A stretch of DNA of 9,301 nucleotides from Candidatus Pacearchaeota archaeon (GTDB lineage: Archaea > Nanoarchaeota > Nanoarchaeia > Pacearchaeales > GW2011-AR1). The notes under the pieces are model-generated. The model had not been told where the DNA came from. It made no database searches and saw only the letters and a list, made by a program, of their open reading frames with translations. Location of the stretch: the NCBI GenBank assembly GCA_023228245.1, contig JALOBN010000071.1, positions 1,498 to 10,798 of the forward strand, in the 5' to 3' direction. This document shows, one piece after another, positions 1 to 4,972 of this stretch. Numbering within the stretch: position 1 is the stretch's first letter; each line of letters starts with the position of its first letter. The translations under genes were made by a program, and so were the position numbers.

Positions 1-9
1 TATCCTCAT
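1..9 (-). CDS. Possible start of a further leftward gene (partial)
   Basis: A minus-strand ATG at 9-7 begins a reading frame (Met-Arg-Ile) that leaves the window after three codons. It lies at a suitable distance downstream of the AT-rich, TATA-like stretch at 20-50. No ribosome binding site is visible before it, which would suit a leaderless or short-leader message. Nothing can be said about the product, and the call rests only on position. Confidence 0.2.
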
Positions 10-19
10 GTGGCTTATA

Positions 20-50
20 GTATAAATAGTTTGGGATAATATAAAATTGA
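20..50 (-). promoter_or_regulatory. Possible archaeal promoter reading leftward
   Basis: On the minus strand this stretch contains TTTTATATTA (about 47-38), followed by a second AT-rich block ATTTATACTAT (about 28-18). The first box is centred about 34 bases before the ATG at 9, which would place transcription start a few bases upstream of it. No convincing BRE precedes the box. It follows the T-run that probably ends the 51-residue gene's transcript, so it could start the next unit. The region is simply AT-rich, so the call is weak. Confidence 0.3.
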
Positions 51-63
51 TATTAAGACAGGC

Positions 64-76
64 AGGAAAAAAGGAA
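64..76 (-). terminator. Poly-T terminator after the 684/129/51 unit
   Basis: The minus strand reads TTCCTTTTTTCCTG here, with six consecutive T beginning ten bases after the stop codon of the 51-residue gene. Archaeal RNA polymerase commonly terminates at short T-runs without a hairpin. I see no strong stem before it. Its place directly after the last gene of the unit supports the call. Confidence 0.45.
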
Positions 77-81
77 CCGGA

Positions 82-237
82 TTAGGAGTATTTTTTCATC
101 CACAGTTTCAATGCTTCAGATCCGGCCTTTGTGATATCACCCCGTTTGATTTTCCGTTTCAGATGTTTTTCAAGTGCTCGATGAAAGGCGGCATTCTCTT
201 CATCCGAAATGGAGAAGAAGATGCCTTTCCCCGGCAT
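82..237 (-). CDS. 51-residue basic helical protein, unknown function
   Basis: A 51-residue protein that starts with ATG immediately after the TAG stop of the 129-residue gene, with no spacer. A GAGGGGT ribosome binding site lies inside the end of that gene, eight bases before the ATG. The sequence begins MPGKGIFFSISDEE, has a basic middle (HLKRKIKRGD) and ends in a helical stretch with hydrophobic and basic residues (EALKLWMKKYS). A short beta-like start followed by two helices, with basic residues, is compatible with a small ribbon-helix-helix-type DNA-binding protein, but I recognise no clear family signature. Tight coupling to the 129- and 684-residue genes suggests it belongs to the same unit, and a small DNA-binding protein there would be a natural candidate to act on the palindrome at 2685-2705. 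That link is inference only. Confidence 0.7.
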   Translation of the reverse strand: MPGKGIFFSISDEENAAFHRALEKHLKRKIKRGDITKAGSEALKLWMKKYS

Positions 238-627
238 CTACAACCCCTCAAGCATCTTCTTAAGATCTTCTTCTGACTGGCCCATCAACCCTTGATCCTG
301 CTTTTCCGCCAGGATGCTAAGGATCTTCTGCCTTTTGGCTTTCTTCTCAGCTTCCATTTCGTGAGCGGCAGCTTCGGCCAACTTGACCTCGACAATCCGG
401 CGAACTATTGCCACTTGAAGCGACAATTCGGTATTCTCAGATTCTTTTGGCCCGAGAAGGCTTTCCTCTTTGCAGACTTTGAGTTTAGCATTTAGTCCCT
501 TGAAGATCCTGTCCAACTCTTGGACCGATAGATCCCAAAGATCTTCAACCGATAGCGATCCCTTGTATGCGAACCGAATTTTCCGGGTCTTGCCCCGGCT
601 CGCTAATTCGAATATGTTTCCTTCCAT
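238..627 (-). CDS. 129-residue conserved phage-type protein, partner of the 684-residue protein
   Basis: The start ATG lies directly against the stop of the 684-residue gene (627/628), so the two are probably translated together. The N-terminus carries a segment reading GSLSVEDLWDLSVQELDRIF (residues 23-42). I recall this LSVEDLWDL.. xLDxIF pattern from small conserved proteins of Gram-positive phages and mobile elements, commonly next to a protein of about 690 residues like the upstream neighbour. The middle and C-terminal thirds are charged and helical, with Lys/Glu-rich stretches typical of a coiled coil (about residues 60-110), ending in EEDLKKMLEGL. There is no signal peptide, membrane segment or visible catalytic motif, so a cytoplasmic adaptor or partner role is plausible. 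No function is known to me, and the family link is from memory. Confidence 0.85.
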   Translation of the reverse strand: MEGNIFELASRGKTRKIRFAYKGSLSVEDLWDLSVQELDRIFKGLNAKLKVCKEESLLGPKESENTELSLQVAIVRRIVEVKLAEAAAHEMEAEKKAKRQKILSILAEKQDQGLMGQSEEDLKKMLEGL

Positions 628-2682
628 TCAGAACACCACTTTTACGATTCTGCTTACGTGGCCTGTGACCCGGACCACCAGGGCATTCCTTTGTGTCGAG
701 CTGAAACCATCTCCTGAAAGCTGCTCCTCCGACGGTTCAACCCTCATCTTACTTCCGAGGGCCTCAAATACCCTCTTATGCTCCAGGAGATCATTCTTCA
801 GGTACTCGTTGAAGAACCCGTTGGGGCTTTCCTGGTTTTGGCATCCCTTCAGCATGAAGAAGAAATGCCGGTTGCCTATGCCGTCTTGCGCATCCCAATA
901 GTTAGGCGAGTACATGACGACCTGCGCTGGATGGAATTGCTGAGTATCGAGGCCCCAAAGCTTCTTGGATGACAAGCTGGATGGAATCTTTTCGATGATC
1001 TTGAAGCCGTCGCGCCTGCTATAGACGACATCGGCCACGGGTACCTTTTCGCTTTGCCTGAGTTCCTTATTATATGCAAAGCTGAAGATTTGACCATCGA
1101 ATTCTACCTCAGCCGTGAATCCCGAACGCCCGCCGTTGTGACTATAGTTGTGAACAAACATCTGATAAGTGCCTTCTGGCATTTTAGATAGGTTGCTCCA
1201 AGTGATGTTCTCGACAGCGATCCCGTCTTTGGTTTGGCTTGATGGCCTAATGATGTCTACATCAAGCATGCCGGATGAACGATGAACAACTCTTTTATTC
1301 CTGAAGTAGATCTCGTTTCCGTTGGCCTCGACGCAATGCGCATCGAAATCATTCTCGTTGTCATGGTTATCATTCCACTGGATCGAAAACCGAAGAACGC
1401 CGCATACATCACCACCAAGGGATTTTACCCGTTGTTTCATGCTATCGGCCATGTTCCCGGCATAGCCCCATGAGAATCCGTTGTTCCACTTGAACATGCT
1501 CGGAGCGGACTTGTCCGTTGGCGCTATCAGGCTTACCAGATTGATCTGGTGCCGGTTCTCCAATAGCACTTCGACGTTCTGAGCGGTTGGCAGAACATCA
1601 GAGAGGAAGACCGCGATGGGAATCTCTTCAACTTTGTCGAAATTCTTCGGACTGGTCGCGACTTCGCGGGCCATCTCAGAGAACACGCTTCCGCCAATTT
1701 GCTTTGCGGCATCTCGATTAGCGAACAGGATGTTATTTACGGTGATATCATCCAGGCGGGCATGTCTTCGCCCCAACGAGCCCATGTAGCCCATTTCTGA
1801 AATGGTTTTCTCTGCATCGGCCACCATCTTCGCGGTGAAGATCGCCTTCGGCCTCTTGTAATTGGTAGGCGCGACCATTGCCTCATAGCGGCGCACCGCC
1901 TCATCTAGCTCCATGCCTTTGGATAAGTCCACCAACAGCGCGCCGATGGAATGATTACGGATCTTTCCAATGACAGGCCCGGCCAAAATGGACTGCTCCC
2001 ATGCATATAGTTCCTGATCAGCCAAAGGTAGCTTCTTGTATGCCTTCTGGTGCTTCTGGAAGGCTTCTAAGGCCGTCTTCCATTCCTCGCCCTTGTATAG
2101 GGAGTTTTGACCAATCAACTCCAGAACGGAAGCTACAGCATCCTCTGAGATCTCTTCCAGCGACCGTTTGAACACATTTCTTAAGTCGCGTGCTCTTCCT
2201 CGGACTGTATCCAATGTGGACCTGCTCGCGGTCTTGAACCTGTCTGGTAGCTGGATGCAAAGATGCTCCCAGGTCAGCACCCCGTTCTCGCTCTTCTCGA
2301 AGTTCTTTTCCACACCGATATGAAGCGAATCGGTGACAAAGATATCTGTCACTGGAAGTTTTCTGATGTATTCAGAAAGTGCTTTAGCCACCGGGCCATA
2401 CTTGGACCCATTGGGCATATCGAAATCCCAAATGGTCGCGAGCTTTCCGCCCTTGATCACCACGACATTGCCAAACGCCTTGATGAAGTGGCGACAGGCA
2501 GAGCAGTCGTTCTCGGTCCTGGTTCGGAAAATCTCATTTGTGCCCGCCGGGAAGCTATCTAGATACAACTTACACAGAGCATCTTTATCCAGATCAACAG
2601 TGAACAGAATGTTCACATCTTTGATCATTTCCGCAAAATGCTTTCGCATGTTGCTTTCAAAGCCTGCAAAAATGTCTTGCAT
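628..2682 (-). CDS. 684-residue mobile-element protein with YfaP/DUF2135-like domain
   Basis: The largest gene here, first in its own transcription unit. The N-terminal region carries CSACRH (Cys60, Cys63, His65), a possible metal site. A mostly helical middle follows (about 150-345). Residues 425-560 resemble a YfaP/DUF2135-type beta-sandwich: a strand ending in QWND, an acidic DNENDFDAH segment (441-449), then EIYF, GMLDVDI, ENITW and EGTYQMFVHNYSHNGG. The C-terminus (about 585-684) has PNYWD, GIGNRHFFF and SGDGFSSTQRNALVV motifs, which I recall from a roughly 690-residue protein of Gram-positive phages and plasmids. No signal peptide or membrane helix is seen. The start is fixed by the promoter, whose TATA box predicts a leaderless message beginning at or beside this ATG, and no ribosome binding site precedes it. 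The 129- and 51-residue genes follow without gaps. Function is unknown, and a role in virus-host interaction or defence is speculation. Confidence 0.9.
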   Translation of the reverse strand: MQDIFAGFESNMRKHFAEMIKDVNILFTVDLDKDALCKLYLDSFPAGTNEIFRTRTENDCSACRHFIKAFGNVVVIKGGKLATIWDFDMPNGSKYGPVAKALSEYIRKLPVTDIFVTDSLHIGVEKNFEKSENGVLTWEHLCIQLPDRFKTASRSTLDTVRGRARDLRNVFKRSLEEISEDAVASVLELIGQNSLYKGEEWKTALEAFQKHQKAYKKLPLADQELYAWEQSILAGPVIGKIRNHSIGALLVDLSKGMELDEAVRRYEAMVAPTNYKRPKAIFTAKMVADAEKTISEMGYMGSLGRRHARLDDITVNNILFANRDAAKQIGGSVFSEMAREVATSPKNFDKVEEIPIAVFLSDVLPTAQNVEVLLENRHQINLVSLIAPTDKSAPSMFKWNNGFSWGYAGNMADSMKQRVKSLGGDVCGVLRFSIQWNDNHDNENDFDAHCVEANGNEIYFRNKRVVHRSSGMLDVDIIRPSSQTKDGIAVENITWSNLSKMPEGTYQMFVHNYSHNGGRSGFTAEVEFDGQIFSFAYNKELRQSEKVPVADVVYSRRDGFKIIEKIPSSLSSKKLWGLDTQQFHPAQVVMYSPNYWDAQDGIGNRHFFFMLKGCQNQESPNGFFNEYLKNDLLEHKRVFEALGSKMRVEPSEEQLSGDGFSSTQRNALVVRVTGHVSRIVKVVF

Positions 2683-2684
2683 GG

Positions 2685-2705
2685 AGATAGCTAGTCTAGC
2701 TATCT
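2685..2705. promoter_or_regulatory. 21-bp palindromic operator candidate
   Basis: A perfect inverted repeat with 10-bp arms (AGATAGCTAG and CTAGCTATCT) around a single central base at 2695. It fills the space between the TATA box (2705-2712) and the start codon of the 684-residue gene (2680-2682), where a bound protein would block polymerase loading or initiation. Such dyads are typical binding sites of dimeric winged-helix, HTH or ribbon-helix-helix repressors. Two winged-helix genes lie just upstream and a possible DNA-binding gene lies at the end of the unit, so candidate regulators are close by. Confidence 0.65.
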
Positions 2706-2719
2706 ATATATACCTTTCG
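2705..2719 (-). promoter_or_regulatory. Archaeal BRE/TATA promoter for the 684-residue gene
   Basis: On the minus strand the sequence is CGAAAGGTATATATA: a purine-rich BRE-like element (2719-2713) followed by the TATA box TATATATA (2712-2705). The box centre is about 26 bases before the ATG at 2682. Archaeal initiation usually falls about 25-27 bases downstream of the box centre, so transcription should start at or within a base or two of the start codon. The lack of any ribosome binding site there agrees with a leaderless message. Confidence 0.75.
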
Positions 2720-2741
2720 GTGATTGATATTTTTATTAATC

Positions 2742-2747
2742 AAAAAA
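2742..2747 (-). terminator. Poly-T terminator of the large operon
   Basis: Six consecutive T on the minus strand (CTTTTTTG), about 25 bases after the stop of the 24-residue peptide and about 23 bases before the BRE of the next promoter. The surrounding sequence is very AT-rich. It fits archaeal T-run termination and separates the large operon from the 684-residue gene's unit. I see no strong hairpin. Confidence 0.5.
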
Positions 2748-2770
2748 GTATAATAATCTACCAATGCTCC

Positions 2771-2845
2771 TTAAACTACCAGATACACCATGCCGATGAA
2801 TGCGAGTACGCAGACGGTAAGCATGCACCAGTCAGATAGATTCAT
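2771..2845 (-). CDS. 24-residue single-pass membrane peptide
   Basis: A small open frame starting at ATG (2845-2843), five bases after the stop-codon start of the 84-residue regulator and preceded by GAGGAG about 11 bases upstream. The product begins MNLSDW and is then almost wholly hydrophobic (CMLTVCVLAFIGMVYLVV), long enough for one membrane-spanning helix, with no charged residue after Asp5. Tiny membrane peptides are common in viruses and in toxin-antitoxin systems, and nothing in the sequence decides a role. The start codon lies in one arm of a perfect 10-bp inverted repeat, so its translation may be controlled by RNA structure. It is the last gene before the T-run terminator. Confidence 0.5.
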   Translation of the reverse strand: MNLSDWCMLTVCVLAFIGMVYLVV

Positions 2846-2852
2846 GCTTACC
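2816..2852 (-). promoter_or_regulatory. Hairpin sequestering the start of the 24-residue peptide
   Basis: A perfect inverted repeat: GGTAAGCATG and CATGCTTACC, with 10-bp arms and a 17-base loop. In the minus-strand RNA the 5' arm contains the last stop base of the regulator gene and the AUG of the peptide, so folding would hide the start codon. The 3' arm lies inside the peptide's own coding sequence. A ribosome finishing the upstream gene could open it, giving coupling. The structure is seen directly; the control role is inferred. Confidence 0.5.
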
Positions 2853-3102
2853 AATGCTCCTCAAACTTCGGCCATCTCACGACCTGTCTATCCTCGATTC
2901 CCGGCCCCTTCACATACCCGTTAGGCTGATATGGCCGGTCGAGCAGCCTAACCTTGCGTATCCGGCCATCTCTAAGCAAGCAATTTAAGTTATGCGACAG
3001 GCGGCTGGGATCGATGTGGGTTAGGGCATGGAGTTCTTTTTGGGTGAGCGGCACCTCACCTAATACGGCTAAGACCTCACTTTGTGACACGTGGGCCTCC
3101 AT
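2848..3102 (-). CDS. Winged-helix DNA-binding protein (84 residues)
   Basis: A small cytoplasmic regulator. Residues 7-66 fit a winged helix: SEVLAVLGEVPLTQKELHAL as the first helices, HIDPSRLSHNLNCLLRDG as the recognition-helix region and turn, then IRKVRLLDRPYQPNGYV as the wing. I chose ATG at 3102 because GGTGG lies eight bases upstream. TTG or GTG codons further up are open but lack a better signal. Its start overlaps the end of the preceding zinc-finger regulator by 34 bases, an unusually long overlap. The two proteins share the same HTH-then-wing ending (LLRDGRIRK versus LLKNGKVNR), so they may be paralogs. With the palindromic operator about 150 bases downstream, a local regulatory role is plausible but untested. 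Confidence 0.85.
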   Translation of the reverse strand: MEAHVSQSEVLAVLGEVPLTQKELHALTHIDPSRLSHNLNCLLRDGRIRKVRLLDRPYQPNGYVKGPGIEDRQVVRWPKFEEHW

Positions 3103-3380
3103 GTAGCTCGCCACCAAAGATATTTGACATTTGCATAAGGTGCGGGCCGCCTATTGACTTTTCCGTTCTTTAGCAAGTTCTGAAGAAGGTCGCGAGTAGC
3201 ATCATAGGATCGCTTGCCCATGTCGGCAAGCTGCCTTATGCTTATAGCGGCCTGGGGATCAGCGGGCAAGCTTGCCAACACCCAGGATTGGCCTATAGAC
3301 TGACATTCTTGTGAGCAGTAGGTGATGTGGTGGCGGCTCATGGCCTGGCCACATGTTTTACATCGATTCGTGGGTATCAC
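3069..3380 (-). CDS. Zinc-finger winged-helix regulator (103 residues)
   Basis: The N-terminus holds a zinc-binding module with Cys7, Cys10, Cys22 and Cys26 (CKTCG ... YCSQEC). A winged helix follows at about residues 32-90 (WVLASLPADPQAAISIRQLA, RSYDATRDLLQNLLKNGKV, then a wing ending VKYLW). This combination suits a sequence-specific DNA-binding regulator. The start is GTG at 3380, immediately after the TAG stop of thymidylate synthase. The sequence GAGTAGGTG there includes the ribosome-binding bases, so initiation by a ribosome finishing the previous gene is likely. The last residues (WRATWRPTCHKVRS) lie in the overlap with the next regulator and look less constrained. The nearby palindrome at 2685-2705 is a candidate target. 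Confidence 0.85.
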   Translation of the reverse strand: MIPTNRCKTCGQAMSRHHITYCSQECQSIGQSWVLASLPADPQAAISIRQLADMGKRSYDATRDLLQNLLKNGKVNRRPAPYANVKYLWWRATWRPTCHKVRS

Positions 3381-4049
3381 CTACTCGATATAGATATGGG
3401 CGCTTGCGCTTATGGTGGTCAAGCTTCCAGTTTCGCAGCCAACTTCAGAGGCAACGTAGGATAGCAATCGGCTCAGGCCGTAAACGTTTGCCGGCCAAGC
3501 ACGCTCAAAATCTTGGCTCCTGAAGAAGGCGGTTAGGTTGCACTTGCCACCCCGGATGAGGAAGTCTAGGAGCTGGAGGCATGGCACCTCCGAGCGGCTA
3601 GTATCACATGCCGGAATCCACGTAATTGCTATTGCTCTTCGAGAAGAGGAAGAAAGCTTAAGCCGTGTGACAACCATATCAATCTGATCGGTATAATTAT
3701 CAATTGCACCAAATCTTTTTAAGTATGCTTGATCATCTAACGAATCGGGATAAGTCCTTAGACGCTCTCCATAGGTATAAGCAAACTTACTAGGATTTTC
3801 ACCACTTAATAGCTGCTCGCTATACTTTTCCAAGGCAGGAAGATCCCAGCCCGATCCCTGTATCGGATAGCTGTCTGGATCACATGGCTCCAAGACGGTG
3901 AGATGTAGGTTGCAAATTTCTTTCGTGAGTTTACGATCTTCGGTAATAACCTGATCTCCGAAAGATCTGATCAGGCTAAGACCGTATGCCCAGGCCTGCG
4001 CGGGCGTGTGTTGGGCGATAAGCTGGTTAGGGAGAATGCGAGTTGGCAT
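3381..4049 (-). CDS. thyA: Thymidylate synthase, methanogen type
   Basis: Makes dTMP from dUMP by reductive methylation. The catalytic core is clear: Cys157 in EVPCLQL, the phosphate-binding Arg177 with Ser178 and Asp180 (FRSQD), Asn188 in PANVYG at the position that reads dUMP in ordinary enzymes, and His218/Tyr220 in AHIY. A further Arg pair (137-138) precedes AIAITW. At 222 residues it matches the short archaeal methanogen enzymes rather than the roughly 264-residue bacterial ones, and it ends two residues after HIY, slightly clipped. I chose ATG at 4049: it overlaps the upstream stop as TGATG and is preceded by GGTGGTG, whereas a start 54 bases earlier would overlap the neighbour heavily. 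The conserved Asn argues against a dCMP hydroxymethylase. With the MazG-like gene two places upstream it forms a nucleotide-supply cluster typical of viruses. The methyl donor in methanogens may be a methanopterin derivative. Confidence 0.88.
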   Translation of the reverse strand: MPTRILPNQLIAQHTPAQAWAYGLSLIRSFGDQVITEDRKLTKEICNLHLTVLEPCDPDSYPIQGSGWDLPALEKYSEQLLSGENPSKFAYTYGERLRTYPDSLDDQAYLKRFGAIDNYTDQIDMVVTRLKLSSSSRRAIAITWIPACDTSRSEVPCLQLLDFLIRGGKCNLTAFFRSQDFERAWPANVYGLSRLLSYVASEVGCETGSLTTISASAHIYIE

Positions 4050-4324
4050 CAATGGCACCACCCGATGATGACATATGTAACCACACCGCTTGCCTGGTCC
4101 CACGACAACGCATATCCTCTAGACAGATTATCTACTGTTAATAAAAACCCCCTAAGTTTAGATATGTCGGTGCATGTGATGAGATAATCATGTGCCGCTT
4201 TTCGCATTTCGTCTTGAGAGATTGGAATAGATGCGCATCGCCGCAAAATCTGTTCTACTTCTGCGATCTGATTACACGTGTAGCCGGCGCGGGCTAACTC
4301 ATAACGAAATTGATCTTTCTTCAT
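4049..4324 (-). CDS. 91-residue protein of unknown function
   Basis: Starts with ATG at 4324 in an ATGA overlap with the stop of the MazG-like gene and ends in a TGATG overlap with thymidylate synthase, so it is translationally coupled on both sides. This start is preferred over an ATG 81 bases further up, which would run deep into the previous gene. The N-terminal half is helical and charged (MKKDQFRYELARAGYTCNQI, then EVEQILRR). A central EMRKAAHDYLITC segment is followed by a hydrophobic strand-rich end (GVVTYVIIGW). I recognise no family or catalytic motif. Its place between two nucleotide-metabolism genes is the only hint at a role. Confidence 0.75.
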   Translation of the reverse strand: MKKDQFRYELARAGYTCNQIAEVEQILRRCASIPISQDEMRKAAHDYLITCTDISKLRGFLLTVDNLSRGYALSWDQASGVVTYVIIGWCH

Positions 4325-4638
4325 GCGAATCCTAGCTCCGGCTCTTCCGGCGGCCAAAAGTCGCCAAATCTTTCCCATGTGCTTTTCAGTCCAAGTGCCT
4401 TGCAATCTTCCGGCGCCAGCCCCAGATCCAGCGCCAGCATTTCAAGCTGCACCATCGCATGGCCAATCTCAAGACCGATGTCAGCCATGTATGCCGCCGC
4501 GTCTTGAGGGGTCCGATGTGCCCGGACCAGCCTGTAACCGACCTGGGCAATTTCTTTCTGCAATATGAGGGTTCGCAGCTCCGGTGTTTGGCCGTCTTGC
4601 TCGATAGAATGTAGTAATCTGCATGTAGGTTCAATCAT
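4321..4638 (-). CDS. MazG-like protein, degenerate active site (105 residues)
   Basis: An all-helical protein whose layout recalls MazG-type nucleoside triphosphate pyrophosphohydrolases: a first helix with LILQKEIAQVGYRLVRAHR (residues 24-42), a second with DIGLEIGHAMVQLEMLALDL (53-72), then a short turn and KSTWERFGDF. Normal enzymes use ExxE and ExxD pairs for magnesium. Here the second pair reads EIGH (Glu57, His60) and the first reads EIAQ (Glu29, Gln32), so activity may be lost or altered. The start ATG at 4638 has AAGGAG about eight bases upstream. It overlaps the next gene by ATGA. If active it would hydrolyse nucleotides such as dUTP or modified dNTPs, supplying dUMP to the nearby thymidylate synthase. 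The family call is moderate. Confidence 0.5.
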   Translation of the reverse strand: MIEPTCRLLHSIEQDGQTPELRTLILQKEIAQVGYRLVRAHRTPQDAAAYMADIGLEIGHAMVQLEMLALDLGLAPEDCKALGLKSTWERFGDFWPPEEPELGFA

Positions 4639-4660
4639 GTGTTAAGCTCCTTATTGGTAA

Positions 4661-4951
4661 TTAATCCAAATCATCCGCGGATTTATGGGCATCCAGCAGC
4701 TCGCCCATATTCACGATCAACTCGAAACTATCATCAATTCCGAAAGCATTATCCAGCGCATCGCCCAGACTCCAATAGCTATTGTAGTCATCTGCATGCT
4801 GATCGGACAGGATGATATAGACATCGCCAAACCGAAAGCCGAAGGTCAAGAGGATCTTTTCAAGCTTTGCTTCATCGGTTGCCCCGATCTCTTTTAGTTT
4901 GGCGAATAGTTCAGGATAACTGAATTTATATAAACCGACATCTGCGCCCAT
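4661..4951 (-). CDS. Acidic 96-residue protein of unknown function
   Basis: A strongly acidic protein (many Asp and Glu, especially the last 35 residues, ending SADDLD) with few basic residues. It has an N-terminal helical part (YPELFAKLKEIGATDEAKLE), a strand-rich middle (FGFRFGDVYIILSD) and a helical acidic end. A compact, highly acidic viral protein could be a DNA mimic or an inhibitor, but the sequence shows no recognised family. The ATG has TAGGAG nine bases upstream and the preceding leader resembles that of the next gene (TTACCAA then GGAGC). It is one of the few genes here not overlapping its neighbours, with 22 bases separating it from the MazG-like gene. Confidence 0.75.
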   Translation of the reverse strand: MGADVGLYKFSYPELFAKLKEIGATDEAKLEKILLTFGFRFGDVYIILSDQHADDYNSYWSLGDALDNAFGIDDSFELIVNMGELLDAHKSADDLD

Positions 4952-4972
4952 GTTGATGCTCCTATTTGGTAA

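Larger units (their letters stand above)
2759..2867. repeat. 19-bp direct repeat around the 24-residue peptide gene
   Basis: Two copies of TACCAATGCTCCTYAAACT lie at 2759-2777 and 2849-2867 with one mismatch (T/C), 90 bp apart. In each copy the minus strand carries AAGGAGC or GAGGAGC, then ATTGGTA and a stop codon. The upstream copy encodes the last residues of the 84-residue regulator and supplies the ribosome binding site for the peptide gene. The downstream copy covers the peptide's stop codon but no ATG follows it. It looks like the remnant of a duplication. Confidence 0.7.

Noticed and set aside
470..901. Long open frame on the plus strand
   Set aside because: It lies antisense to the 684- and 129-residue genes, which have clear family features and coupling. 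It has no ribosome binding site and low-complexity Ser/Arg-rich content.
4049..4405. 118-residue version of the gene before thymidylate synthase
   Set aside because: The first 27 codons lie inside the MazG-like gene. ATG at 4324 gives an ATGA overlap typical of this operon.
4920..4940. TATA-like sequence TTTATATAAA within the acidic gene
   Set aside because: It encodes conserved-looking residues near the gene's start, has no BRE, and no gene begins at the right distance downstream.
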